Assembly: GCF_900639915.1 (NCBI RefSeq) | Contig: NZ_CAAAID010000002.1 | Span: 1 to 64,000, forward strand | Length of the DNA stretch: 64,000 bases | Source of the DNA: Legionella nagasakiensis | GTDB lineage: Bacteria > Pseudomonadota > Gammaproteobacteria > Legionellales > Legionellaceae | Direction: 5' to 3' | In this document: positions 1 to 7,956 of the stretch, one piece after another | Layout of the letters: each line of letters begins with the position of its first letter | Position numbering within the stretch: the stretch's first letter is position 1 | Notes under the pieces: generated by a model | Database searches by the model: none | What the model was told of the DNA's origin: nothing | What the model saw: only the letters and a program-made list of their open reading frames with translations | Position numbers and translations under genes: made by a program

Positions 1-120
1 CAGAATAGTTGAATGAATACCCAGGCTCCTCGCTGCTTCAGAACAGGTATATCCTTGTTCAGTGACCAGACTAATTGCATCCAGTTTAAATTCTTTTGTA
101 TATTTTCTTCTCGTAGACAT
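1..120 (-). CDS. IS3-family transposase OrfA, N-terminal part (cut by window edge)
   Basis: The minus strand from 120 encodes MSTRRKYTKEFKLDAISLVT followed by EQGYTCSEAARSLGIHSTIL and runs off the window. This is the N-terminal helix-turn-helix of the IS3 OrfA type (HTH_Tnp_1), with the usual basic start and an A-A-R-x-L-G recognition helix. OrfA binds the IS ends and is normally joined to OrfB by a programmed -1 frameshift; OrfB is not in the window. Only 40 codons are visible, so whether the gene is intact cannot be judged. Confidence 0.75.
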   Translation of the reverse strand, partial: MSTRRKYTKEFKLDAISLVTEQGYTCSEAARSLGIHSTIL

Positions 121-183
121 ATTGAACTCCAATTAAGCAAATTATCTCTTAACTGGGCTGTCCAAATCAATTAGACCACGTCA
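1..183 (-). mobile_element. End of an IS3-type insertion sequence (continues beyond the window)
   Basis: Read on the minus strand, the element seems to begin near position 183 with TGACGTGGTCTAATTGATTT, followed by a short leader and the start of a transposase OrfA. An IS3-family terminus begins with TG, and its first frame starts 50-100 bp inside the end, which fits. The outer boundary is inferred; the other end and any target duplication lie outside the window. The element ends about 70 bp upstream of the dGTPase start. Confidence 0.7.
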
Positions 184-253
184 ATGGTAGTGGATGATGA
201 AACAACCAAGATAAGCAGGTATACTATTGAAAAGTAATTATTATTAATAATCT

Positions 254-1576
254 ATGTGGACACATCGCCGCTCGGGGCAAACCAATCAACGTGGCAGTCA
301 GGATCATCGTGATCCGTATGAACGCGATCGCACTCGGGTGATTCACTGTCCCGCATTCAGACGTTTGCAGCGAAAAACCCAGATTCTTGGTACCGATGAG
401 GGCGATTTTCATCGCACCCGTTTGACGCATTCTCTTGAGGTTGCTTCCATTGGACGAAGCCTTATACGTCATCTAAGTATTAGTCAGCAACCTCATTTCT
501 TATCAGGACTTCTTCCCAATGATGATCTTATCAGTGTTATTTGTTTATTGCATGATATTGGTCATCCACCTTTTGGTCATGGTGGTGAGGTGGCATTAAA
601 CTATATGATGCGCCATCATGGTGGTTTTGAGGGGAATGGTCAAACCTTACGGCTTCTGACTAAAGTTGAAAAAAGTTATGGCGCTTATGGACTTGATTTA
701 ACGCGCCGAGCTTTACTTGGGATTCTTAAATACCCCGTTAGTCGCGCCAGTGTGGTTGCGACCTCTTTACCAGAGGTGCAGCAATCCTTCAGTAAAACAA
801 TTCGTATCAATGATTGGTTGCCACCAAAGGCTTATTTTGACTGTGAACAGCCTGAAGTAGATTGGTTATTGTCCCCTTTTTCGGAGTCTGAGCGAGCATT
901 GTTTCAGTCACTGGTAAAGCCACCCGGACAATATACTCATGGAAAAGCAGCTTATCATACCTTCGATTGTTCTGTGATGGATATTGCAGATGATATTGCG
1001 TATGGGGTTCATGATTTGGAGGATGCAATTCATTTACGGCTGATTGAACGTTCGCAATTTGATACGCTTACCTTAAGACAGTTACTCGCTTTGACGCCTC
1101 TCGGTCAAGCTCAGGATGTATTGCTTAATTCTTTATTTGATCCAGCCCCCTATATTCGTAAGCAGGCTATTGGTGAGATGGTGAATTATTTTATAACGGC
1201 AACGGAAGTGCGGGTCACTCACGAAGGATTTGCAAATTCTTTGCTTAAATATAATCTTATTTTATTACCTGAGGCGAAAGCACTTTTAGAGTATCTGATG
1301 CAATTCATTTATCAATATGTGATTGATTCACAAGAAGCACGTACGTTTGAATATGGTGGGCAAACGGTGGTGTTGCGCTTATTTGAGGCCATCAGTTCAA
1401 ACCCCGGCAGTTTGCTGGATAATAAAAATCGTTTGTTGTTTCATGAAGCAACGGATGAACAGGCTGCGTTCAGAATTGTGTGCGATTATATTGCCAATAT
1501 GACGGATGAATACGCTTATCGCATGCATGAGCGATTATTTGGGTTTAATACACGAACGATATTTGAAAGACTATAA
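254..1576 (+). CDS. dgt: Deoxyguanosinetriphosphate triphosphohydrolase-like HD protein (dGTPase)
   Basis: Hydrolyses dNTPs to the nucleoside and tripolyphosphate. The 440-residue protein has the family opening (DPYERDRTRVIH, FRRLQRKTQ at 35-43) and a complete HD metal site: His59 in RLTHSLEV, His100-Asp101 in LLHDIGHPPFGHGGE, and the distal Asp in MDIADDIAYGVHDLED near 242-257. Length is normal for bacterial dGTPase-like proteins. The ATG lacks a clear ribosome-binding site, but the residues after it align with the family's usual N-terminus. An IS end lies about 70 bp upstream, so the promoter may be altered or supplied by the IS. Related dNTPases can act in nucleotide-pool control or in phage defence by dNTP depletion; the sequence does not say which applies here. 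Confidence 0.9.
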   Translation: MWTHRRSGQTNQRGSQDHRDPYERDRTRVIHCPAFRRLQRKTQILGTDEGDFHRTRLTHSLEVASIGRSLIRHLSISQQPHFLSGLLPNDDLISVICLLHDIGHPPFGHGGEVALNYMMRHHGGFEGNGQTLRLLTKVEKSYGAYGLDLTRRALLGILKYPVSRASVVATSLPEVQQSFSKTIRINDWLPPKAYFDCEQPEVDWLLSPFSESERALFQSLVKPPGQYTHGKAAYHTFDCSVMDIADDIAYGVHDLEDAIHLRLIERSQFDTLTLRQLLALTPLGQAQDVLLNSLFDPAPYIRKQAIGEMVNYFITATEVRVTHEGFANSLLKYNLILLPEAKALLEYLMQFIYQYVIDSQEARTFEYGGQTVVLRLFEAISSNPGSLLDNKNRLLFHEATDEQAAFRIVCDYIANMTDEYAYRMHERLFGFNTRTIFERL

Positions 1577-1579
1577 ATA

Positions 1580-1655
1580 TGGCGTCCCCAAGGGGATTCG
1601 AACCCCTGTTACCGCCGTGAAAGGGCGATGTCCTAGGCCTCTAGACGATGGGGAC
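1580..1655 (-). tRNA. tRNA-Glu (anticodon TTC), copy 2 of the cluster
   Basis: The minus strand reads from GTCCCCATCG to an encoded CCA at 1582-1580, 76 nt in all. The anticodon arm CCGCC-CTTTCAC-GGCGG places TTC at positions 34-36. The T arm is AGGGG-TTCGAAT-CCCCT. It is nearly identical to enterobacterial tRNA-Glu and identical to the copy at 1723-1798. It is the last gene of an Ala-Glu-Glu transcription unit and is convergent with dgt, 3 bp from its stop codon. Confidence 0.97.
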
Positions 1656-1722
1656 CTAGAATTTTTCGGTTGCATATTAAGCACAATATGCACCAGCATG
1701 GTGATATATTTGCCATGTAATA

Positions 1723-1798
1723 TGGCGTCCCCAAGGGGATTCGAACCCCTGTTACCGCCGTGAAAGGGCGATGTCCTAGGCCTCTAGACGATGGGGAC
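1723..1798 (-). tRNA. tRNA-Glu (anticodon TTC), copy 1 of the cluster
   Basis: This 76-nt cloverleaf has TTC anticodon and encoded CCA and is base-for-base the same as the copy 67 bp downstream. The identity extends about 5 bp past the acceptor end (CTAGA beyond the 5' end), so the pair looks like a recent tandem duplication. It lies between tRNA-Ala and the second tRNA-Glu and is probably cut from one precursor. Confidence 0.97.
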
Positions 1799-1829
1799 CT
1801 AGACATTTACAACCATGATTAACAAGCGA

Positions 1830-1905
<76 letters not shown>

Positions 1906-1943
1906 TAAATTTCCTGTATATCAGCTCTTTAAAAGAGAATCGC

Positions 1944-1972
1944 AGTTTAATGAGGCCTTCATTACCTGTCAA
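1944..1972 (-). promoter_or_regulatory. Sigma70 promoter of the tRNA-Ala-Glu-Glu cluster
   Basis: On the minus strand a perfect -35 TTGACA (1972-1967) is followed after exactly 17 bp by a -10 TAAACT (1949-1944). The next bases are GCGATTC, a GC-containing discriminator as is typical of stable-RNA promoters. The first mature tRNA base is 38 nt downstream of the -10, leaving a short 5' leader. Confidence 0.75.
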
Positions 1973-1990
1973 GGAATTTTTTAAATGAAA

Positions 1991-2212
1991 TTAGGAGTGT
2001 GCTTGTTCTGTACGTTTTCTTGAGGATTTTTGATATTGTTTCCAGTCTTTGTCTTTTGCAAAGACAAAGCTTGCTGCTTCTTCAATGAAGAAACCGATAT
2101 CATCAATATTTGCCCATGCGCAATATTCATTGATTTTTGCGAATATTTCACTATTAATTTCTGCTTTAATTTTTTCTTTTTTTTGAAATCGAGTTCCATT
2201 AATAATTGGCAT
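1991..2212 (-). CDS. Small protein of unknown function (73 aa)
   Basis: The start ATG is preceded by GAAGG at a suitable distance. The protein is soluble and highly charged. It has a basic N-terminal strand-like stretch (GTRFQKKEKIKAEINSEI), a helix containing Cys-Ala-Trp (EYCAWANIDDIGFFIEEAA) and a basic tail. The layout of one short strand and two helices is reminiscent of ribbon-helix-helix DNA-binding proteins, but this is only an impression from residue pattern. It stands alone upstream of the tRNA cluster promoter. I do not recognise a named family. Confidence 0.6.
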   Translation of the reverse strand: MPIINGTRFQKKEKIKAEINSEIFAKINEYCAWANIDDIGFFIEEAASFVFAKDKDWKQYQKSSRKRTEQAHS

Positions 2213-2407
2213 TGCTTTTTACCTTCGAATGAAATGGTTAATTCGGCACATACCTTAGCAAATTATTTATCATTTGAGAAGCTTTAACTATTTTCATTTT
2301 TAATGATTAAAACATAGATAAGCCATTCAAAAAATTATATTTTATTTTGAATGGCTGGATTAAAGTTTTTGCTGCAAGTCGTTTAAATGTCGCCTTTACT
2401 GCAAAGA

Positions 2408-3043
2408 TTAATAGGATCTGACTGTAACGCCATGACTTCCTGAGTGACTATGGTTGTGTGTGGCAGCGGTCGGAGCTCCACGGTCGTGAACTGACCCATG
2501 ACTGAAATGACCATGGCTACGTGCAAAGCTTACTGGACCATGACCAAAGGTTGCACTGTGGCTATGAGTATGGCCTGGAGAGAACACGCCAGAATGACTA
2601 TGGTGATGAGTGCTGGGAGCCGGACGAAAATGGCTATGAGTTGTCACACGGGGCACAACAACAGGGCGAAAAGGTGATGAAAAGCCAGGGGTGACGACCA
2701 CGGCAGATGGTCTGGGCCATCCAACTGGTGTTGTGGCAACGACACGACTTGGTCTTAATAAAAAAGGTAATAAACAAATGGCGCCAATCATTAGTAAAGT
2801 GGCAGCGCCTATGGCAATAGGTAAAACTATTGAAGAAGCGGCAACGGCTGTGGTTCCGGCAGCAAGCATGGCTTTTGATGCAAGGGCTGTCGTTGCGATG
2901 GCTGTGGATTTGGTTGCTGTTGCGGCAATAACGCCGGCGGTAACAACTGCTGCTGTCGTTAAGGCCGCCGTACACGCTAAGAGAAAGGTATAATTGGTTT
3001 TGTTTTTTAGTTCTTGCGATCGTTCAGTTTTTGAATTTTTCAT
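2408..3043 (-). CDS. Membrane protein with a histidine-rich C-terminal tail
   Basis: The 211-residue protein starts at ATG 3043 (MKNSKTERSQELKNK); a TTG and an ATG slightly upstream are possible but have no better ribosome-binding site. A charged N-terminus is followed by two long Ala/Thr-rich hydrophobic segments, the second ending in IGAICLLPFLLRPSR, and then a Pro/Val-rich linker. The last 77 residues contain 18 histidines in HSH, HTHSHS, HNHSHS and HGH clusters. Such tails bind divalent metals (Zn, Ni, Cu, Co) in other proteins. A metal-storage or metal-handling membrane protein is plausible, but no named family is recognised. Confidence 0.65.
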   Translation of the reverse strand: MKNSKTERSQELKNKTNYTFLLACTAALTTAAVVTAGVIAATATKSTAIATTALASKAMLAAGTTAVAASSIVLPIAIGAATLLMIGAICLLPFLLRPSRVVATTPVGWPRPSAVVVTPGFSSPFRPVVVPRVTTHSHFRPAPSTHHHSHSGVFSPGHTHSHSATFGHGPVSFARSHGHFSHGSVHDRGAPTAATHNHSHSGSHGVTVRSY

Positions 3044-3123
3044 GCCTATTACCTGTTTTCTTATCATCAAGGGCAGGGCAAGTCTACTTGAGTTTAGGGT
3101 CTGTTGACAATTATCCGATGGTG

Positions 3124-4011
3124 TTATTTTTCTAGCTGCTGCTGTAAAGACTGCAGCAAGTCTAAAAGATCATGTGCCTTTTCGGAAAAGAAGGTTAACT
3201 CCTGGCGGGCTTGCAGATAGAGATTTTGAATTTTGAAAAACAATTCTTGTTTGTCGTATAGGGTTGCAAAGGTTGTTTTTTGATTGGCGATATCAGATGC
3301 CCTGCCTTTGCCTAATTTGGCATTGCCATATCGGTCAAGATAATCATCTTGCATTTGAAAGACAAGGCCTAAATGTGTGGCAAATTGGCGCAACGCGCAT
3401 GCTGCATCCGGAGTTGGGTTTCCTGCGGCCAAGACCATATTAATGCAGGCTGATATGAGCTTACCAGTCTTTAACCGATGAATTTCACATAATTGAGATT
3501 CGTTAATGGATGGTTTTGCTAGCTCCGAAAGATCAAGACTTTGGCCACTGACCATGCCGGATGGTCCACTGGCTTTCACCAGCTCTTGCGTGACCGTGAT
3601 GACTTGCTGTAAAGAGAGCGTTTTTGGAAGAAAATTAAGTAATACATCAATGGCCAGCACCTGCATGCCATCGCCTACTAAAATGGCAGTGGCTTCGTCG
3701 AACGCTCGGTGACAACTCGGCTTGCCGCGGCGAAAATTGTCATTGTCCATAGCGGGCAAATCATCATGCACCAGGGAATAGCAATGGGTTAATTCAATCG
3801 CCGCGGCAATGATATCCAGACTATCAAGAGGCACTTTGATTAATTTACCGCACAAATACACAAGCATCGGACGTAATCGTTTTCCGCCGGGAAATAGCGT
3901 GTAAATAATAGCTTCTTTGATGCGAGGAGCCGGAATATCCAATTGATTCAGCAGTGTTTGCAACATCGCTTCATGGCGTATAAGGCAATCGCTCATTGTT
4001 TGGTTATTCAT
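3124..4011 (-). CDS. ispA: Farnesyl diphosphate synthase (geranyltranstransferase)
   Basis: Condenses IPP with DMAPP and GPP to make farnesyl diphosphate for undecaprenyl phosphate and quinone side chains. From the ATG at 4011 the protein is 295 aa, the family length. It has GGKRLRPML near 42-50, the first aspartate-rich motif DDLPAMDND at 83-91, the GQSLDL loop near 156, KTGKLI near 181, and the second motif DDYLD at 222-226. The start overlaps the xseB stop by 8 bp, so the two genes are translationally coupled. In many proteobacteria dxs follows ispA; here it does not. Confidence 0.95.
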   Translation of the reverse strand: MNNQTMSDCLIRHEAMLQTLLNQLDIPAPRIKEAIIYTLFPGGKRLRPMLVYLCGKLIKVPLDSLDIIAAAIELTHCYSLVHDDLPAMDNDNFRRGKPSCHRAFDEATAILVGDGMQVLAIDVLLNFLPKTLSLQQVITVTQELVKASGPSGMVSGQSLDLSELAKPSINESQLCEIHRLKTGKLISACINMVLAAGNPTPDAACALRQFATHLGLVFQMQDDYLDRYGNAKLGKGRASDIANQKTTFATLYDKQELFFKIQNLYLQARQELTFFSEKAHDLLDLLQSLQQQLEK

Positions 4012-4222
4012 TGGGTTGCTCAGGTGCCGGAGTGTTTGCGGCAGAAAGGATCTCAATCTTTTGTTCAGCCTGATTTAAAAGGTCTTGGCATTTATGTGCC
4101 AACGTCATGCCTTTTTCGAATTGCTTTAAAGAATCTTCCAGGGATAATTCCCCTTTTTCCAGTTGGGCAACAATTTGTTCTAATTCGGCTATTGATTTTT
4201 CAAAATGGATGGTCTTAGTCAT
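4004..4222 (-). CDS. xseB: Exodeoxyribonuclease VII small subunit
   Basis: XseB binds the XseA catalytic subunit of exonuclease VII, which degrades single-stranded DNA. The start ATG at 4222 has AGGA eight bases upstream; an ATG 9 nt earlier has poor spacing. The 72-residue product carries the family signature [19 protein letters not shown], then [14 protein letters not shown] and the coiled-coil end [15 protein letters not shown]. xseA is not in the window. The coupling with ispA is the classic proteobacterial arrangement. Confidence 0.93.
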   Translation of the reverse strand: MTKTIHFEKSIAELEQIVAQLEKGELSLEDSLKQFEKGMTLAHKCQDLLNQAEQKIEILSAANTPAPEQPNE

Positions 4223-4341
4223 TACGGTCATCCTGCGAGCAGGCAAATCATGCAATTATACTGCCTCATTGTGTGGATTCAACAGCCATCACCGGGAAAT
4301 TATTGTGATCATAATAGAAATCAACATGGCAGCCGTTGACA

Positions 4342-5388
4342 TCAGGCCGGGTATTGTAACCATATTGGCATAATTTTGTTTAGATAAGTCATAAACTTCC
4401 ATAGGCCTACTTGGTATTCTTCATTGCCGAGAGGGTCAAGTTTTAACTCGGGAAAGGCAATGCCCAAACCAAACAATCCTGGGGCAATAATCCCAACATG
4501 CGGATTATAATCCACCTGTTCGCAGTCGTTGATGACCATGTTTTTTCTGCGTTTAAAGCCGACGGCATAAATTGCTTTACTGCATTCTGGCAAAAAACGG
4601 GTAATATTCGCTTCGGTGGCCGTATAGCGGACCAGATTATGGGGGTGGACCCCATCAATGTATTGACGTGCCCATCGCGCCGTTTGCCCTTTTAAACCGG
4701 TATTGTCAAATAAAATCCAGTCATTCATGGGAATTGCGTAGCGACATGGTGAACGATAAAAATTCATGACTTTTTTAACCCCTAATTCAACCAAATATTG
4801 AATGATGATAATGGCGGAATGAGAGGAGCCAAAAACAGCATAAGTTTCATCGGTATTTATAGATTGACTGAGTCGTTCTTTATCAATAGCCAAATCAAAA
4901 GGTAACGTATCAATTCCTGGATAATTTAAGCTTTCCGGGACGGAACCGGTTGCCAAAATGACCTGTTTTGCGTGGAACGTTTGCGTATCATTGCTTAAAA
5001 TCCAGGCTTGATTGGAATGTTTCATTTCATGAATAAAGGCTGGTGCTGTTTGCACGGTTTGGCTTAAGTGTTTGGTTACCCATTGCAAAGGCTCAACGAT
5101 ATGAGATAGGGTGCATGTATCGCCAGCCGGTAAATGATTTAATTGAAAATCGTTTGATGCTTTATCATAGGAGAAGGATTGAACTGCTGTTAAAAAATCA
5201 ATAAACAGTTTTACAGAGGTATTACTGGAAACATTTTTCCAATGCTGGCCTAAATCGCCAACCTTAAAATAGGGATCTATCCATAGAATATTCGTGGGGG
5301 CTATTTTATGATCCAGTAATTTACCTACAGCAGCAATGCCAGCAGGCCCCGCTCCGATAACTGCCCATTCAAAAGTTTCATGAGTCAT
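4342..5388 (-). CDS. FAD/NAD(P)-binding oxidoreductase, flavin monooxygenase-like
   Basis: The 348-residue protein opens with a Rossmann FAD motif (AVIGAGPAGIAAVGKLL, residues 9-25). Mid-protein it has the flavoprotein ATG motif (VILATGSVPESLNYPGID). A second nucleotide-binding region around AVFGSSHSAIIIIQYLVELG has the GxSxSA spacing seen in monooxygenase-like flavoproteins. No redox-active CxxC is present, so it is not a thioredoxin- or glutathione-reductase type. There is no obvious ribosome-binding site before the ATG. It stands alone, divergent from radA across a family 1 repeat. Substrate unknown. Confidence 0.75.
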   Translation of the reverse strand: MTHETFEWAVIGAGPAGIAAVGKLLDHKIAPTNILWIDPYFKVGDLGQHWKNVSSNTSVKLFIDFLTAVQSFSYDKASNDFQLNHLPAGDTCTLSHIVEPLQWVTKHLSQTVQTAPAFIHEMKHSNQAWILSNDTQTFHAKQVILATGSVPESLNYPGIDTLPFDLAIDKERLSQSINTDETYAVFGSSHSAIIIIQYLVELGVKKVMNFYRSPCRYAIPMNDWILFDNTGLKGQTARWARQYIDGVHPHNLVRYTATEANITRFLPECSKAIYAVGFKRRKNMVINDCEQVDYNPHVGIIAPGLFGLGIAFPELKLDPLGNEEYQVGLWKFMTYLNKIMPIWLQYPA

Positions 5389-5471
5389 TTTATTTTGTTT
5401 GTGGTGTAGAACGAGGTGTAGAGTCTAAATGCCTGGAAGGCATTATACAAGCTTAACGAAGGAAGAGTTTA

Positions 5472-5585
5472 AGAACCTGTCTTCATAGTCTAACTACGCA
5501 GGGCTAAAAGCCTCGATTTTCTGCGCTCCGGTGCTCTAAAATCAAGGCTTTTAGCCTCAGCCTGGCGACTCTGAAGACAGGTTCT
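5472..5585. repeat. Family 1 MITE-like palindromic element, copy A (114 bp)
   Basis: Terminal inverted repeats AGAACCTGTCTTCA and TGAAGACAGGTTCT (14 bp, perfect) enclose an inner inverted repeat, GGCTAAAAGCCTCGATTTT against AAAATCAAGGCTTTTAGCC, around a central CTGCGCTCCGGTGCTCT. The whole element can fold into one long hairpin. It codes for nothing and lies between the divergent flavoprotein gene and radA. Further copies are at 15706, 22089 and 46871. Confidence 0.9.
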
Positions 5586-5629
5586 AAGAGTAACGTTAAA
5601 GAAATAGAGCATGGAGTATGAAGAGACTT

Positions 5630-6979
5630 ATGAAACAGAAAATACAATTTGTTTGCAATCAATGTGCTGCAGTCTTTTCGCAGTGGGCAGGGCAATGCAT
5701 GCAATGCGGTGCCTGGAATTCAATCACAGAAGAATCTGTAAACACGTCAGGAAAAAGTACACGTACTGGAAATTATGCAAACGAACGTTCAGAAGTCATG
5801 CTTGTTGAGGAGGTGATTCTTGATGGTCAATCACGTATGGATTGCGGTTTGTCTGAGCTTAATCGCGTATTGGGTGGGGGCTTGGTTGATGGATCGGTGG
5901 TTTTGATTGGCGGTGATCCTGGGATTGGTAAATCGACTTTGCTCATCCAAACTCTAGCGCAATTGTCGTTGCAGCAGAATGTGTTATATGTTACGGGAGA
6001 AGAATCGTTACAACAGGTTGCCTTACGGGCAAAACGATTGCAATTGCCATTAGCCGGCTTAAAGCTTTTGGCTGAAACGCATGTGGAATCCATTCTTGCC
6101 CATGCGCAGAAAGAGAGGCCGCGTATTATGGTGATTGATTCAATCCAAACCATTTTTACCGAATTAATTAATTCAGCACCTGGGGGGGTAAGTCAAGTTC
6201 GTGAGTCGGCAGCGCAATTGGTTCGTTTTGCGAAAACCACTCAAACGGCTGTTTTTCTCGTTGGTCATGTGACCAAAGAAGGGGCGCTTGCCGGCCCCAG
6301 AGTGTTGGAACATATGGTGGATTGTGTGTTGTATTTTGAAGGGCAGAGCGATAGCCGTTTTCGCGTCATTCGCGCGGTTAAAAACCGGTTTGGTGCGGTT
6401 AATGAGTTGGGTGTTTTTGCGATGACGGATAAAGGTCTTAAAGAAGTTGCTAATCCGTCGGCGATTTTTCTGTCGCGCCAACCGGAACCAACGCCTGGCA
6501 GTGCGGTGATGGTGACCTGGGAAGGTTCTCGTCCGATGTTAGTCGAAGTACAGGCGTTGGTTGATCAGTCCCATAGTCAACAAGCCAAACGAATTACTGC
6601 AGGACTTGAACAAAATCGCCTGGCGATTTTACTTGCGGTTTTGCATCGTCATGGTGGTATTGCGACCTTTGATCAGGATGTGTTTATTAATGTGGTGGGT
6701 GGGATGAAAGTTACGGAAACGGGCAGCGATTTGGCTCTGCTGGCGGCGGTTGTTTCCAGTTTACGCAATCGCGTTTTAGACAATAAAACGGTCATTTTTG
6801 GTGAAGTGGGACTTGCCGGTGAAATTAGACCAGTACAAAGTGGTCAGGAGCGCTTGAGAGAAGCGGCCAAGCACGGTTTCAAACGCGCGATCGTACCTTA
6901 TGCCAATGCCCCCAAACACGATTTAGCCATCGAAGTAGAGGCTGTTAAGTACTTACATGAAGTGATGGAAAAGTTGTAG
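5630..6979 (+). CDS. radA: DNA repair/recombination ATPase RadA (Sms)
   Basis: A hexameric helicase-like ATPase that drives branch migration in homologous recombination. The ATG at 5630 is chosen because MKQKIQFVCNQC matches the family N-terminus; an in-frame ATG 12 nt earlier is close behind GGAG and cannot be excluded. From 5630 the protein is 449 aa. A zinc finger uses Cys9, Cys12, Cys23 and Cys26. Walker A GGDPGIGKST is at 93-102, the Walker B-like IMVIDSIQT near 165-173, and the RadA-specific KNRFG at 250-254. A Lon-like C-terminal domain follows. The last 35 bp overlap hemB tail to tail. Confidence 0.96.
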   Translation: MKQKIQFVCNQCAAVFSQWAGQCMQCGAWNSITEESVNTSGKSTRTGNYANERSEVMLVEEVILDGQSRMDCGLSELNRVLGGGLVDGSVVLIGGDPGIGKSTLLIQTLAQLSLQQNVLYVTGEESLQQVALRAKRLQLPLAGLKLLAETHVESILAHAQKERPRIMVIDSIQTIFTELINSAPGGVSQVRESAAQLVRFAKTTQTAVFLVGHVTKEGALAGPRVLEHMVDCVLYFEGQSDSRFRVIRAVKNRFGAVNELGVFAMTDKGLKEVANPSAIFLSRQPEPTPGSAVMVTWEGSRPMLVEVQALVDQSHSQQAKRITAGLEQNRLAILLAVLHRHGGIATFDQDVFINVVGGMKVTETGSDLALLAAVVSSLRNRVLDNKTVIFGEVGLAGEIRPVQSGQERLREAAKHGFKRAIVPYANAPKHDLAIEVEAVKYLHEVMEKL

Positions 6980-7955
6980 CTGCGAGCTTTGCAGCTTCTT
7001 TGGCAAAATAAGTAATCATCAAATCCGCACCAGCCCGCTTGATTGCAGTTAGGCTTTCCAGCATGGCTTGCTTCTCGTCGATTAATCCTTGCGCAGCAGC
7101 AGCTTTCAACATCGAATATTCACCACTGACTTGATAGGCACATAATGGTACTTCCGGGAAGCGCTGTTTTACCCGATAGATGATGTCTAGATAGTTCATG
7201 GCGGGTTTAACCATCAGCATATCCGCACCTTCTTTTAAGTCCAAGGCTGCTTCGCGTAGGGCTTCATGTGAATTGGCTGGGTTCATTTGATAGGTTTTGC
7301 GGTCGCCAAATTGAGGAGCGCCCTGGGCTGCTTCACGAAATGGCCCATAAAAGCTGGAGCTGTATTTCACAGCATAACTTAAAATAGCAATTTCTTGATG
7401 GCCATTGGCATCCAGTTCTTGCCGAATGGCTGCGACCATGCCATCAGTCATACTGCTGGGGGCCACCCAATCCGCACCGGCATCGGCATAACTCACGGCT
7501 TGTTGTGCTAGCAGCGCCAAGGTCGCATCATTATCGATCGTATGGCCACGTAGTACACCGCAATGGCCATGGTCTGTATACTCGCAAAAACAAACGTCGG
7601 CAATGATGAGCATCTCTGGATTTATGGTGCGAATCTTGTGTATGGCTTGTTGAATGATCCCATTTGTGCTTAAAGAAGCACGGCCTCTTGTGTCTTTATG
7701 TGCAGGAATGCCAAACAGCAAGACTGCGGGAATCCCTAACTCAGAGAGTGTGTCAATTTCTTCAGACAAGCTGTTTAATGTCCATTGATACTGGCCGGGC
7801 ATGGCGCTAATTTCACGTTTAGCGTTGAGAGTTTCACTGATAAACAAAGGTGCGATGAATTGTGCTGGATGCAGATGAGTTTCCTGTATCATTGCGCGTA
7901 CTGCTGGAGTTCGGCGCAGACGTTTTAGGCGAAGGGGTATGGAATACTGGTTCAT
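6945..7955 (-). CDS. hemB: Delta-aminolevulinic acid dehydratase (porphobilinogen synthase)
   Basis: Condenses two 5-aminolevulinate molecules to porphobilinogen in haem synthesis. The start at 7955 has AAGGA at good spacing and gives 336 aa. The zinc-site cysteines are Cys122, Cys124 and Cys132 (VCFCEYTDHGHCG), so this is the Zn-dependent type. The two active-site lysines are Lys197 (YAVKYSSSFYGPFREA) and Lys250 (MVKPAMNYLD). The ATG lies 2 bp after the tamB stop, and the ribosome-binding site is inside the end of tamB, so hemB is the last gene of the mutS-tamA-tamB-hemB unit. Its 3' end overlaps radA. Confidence 0.96.
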   Translation of the reverse strand: MNQYSIPLRLKRLRRTPAVRAMIQETHLHPAQFIAPLFISETLNAKREISAMPGQYQWTLNSLSEEIDTLSELGIPAVLLFGIPAHKDTRGRASLSTNGIIQQAIHKIRTINPEMLIIADVCFCEYTDHGHCGVLRGHTIDNDATLALLAQQAVSYADAGADWVAPSSMTDGMVAAIRQELDANGHQEIAILSYAVKYSSSFYGPFREAAQGAPQFGDRKTYQMNPANSHEALREAALDLKEGADMLMVKPAMNYLDIIYRVKQRFPEVPLCAYQVSGEYSMLKAAAAQGLIDEKQAMLESLTAIKRAGADLMITYFAKEAAKLAATTFPSLHVST

Positions 7956-7956
7956 A

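Noticed and set aside
1580-1798. The repeated 76-bp units considered as a dispersed repeat or CRISPR-like array.
   Set aside because: They are two full tRNA-Glu genes with intact cloverleaves.
2691-2993. Open frame on the plus strand opposite the His-rich gene (100 codons).
   Set aside because: It is an antisense shadow of the Ala/Thr-rich coding region, with low-complexity product and no ribosome-binding site.
3105-3140. TTGACA at about 3108 on the plus strand, considered as a promoter.
   Set aside because: No acceptable -10 lies at 16-18 bp, and the strand carries no gene until radA.
5472-5585. The family 1 element considered as an integron attC site or riboswitch.
   Set aside because: It has no integron R boxes or cassette context, and the copies lie next to unrelated genes in both orientations relative to transcription, so a ligand-binding leader is unlikely.
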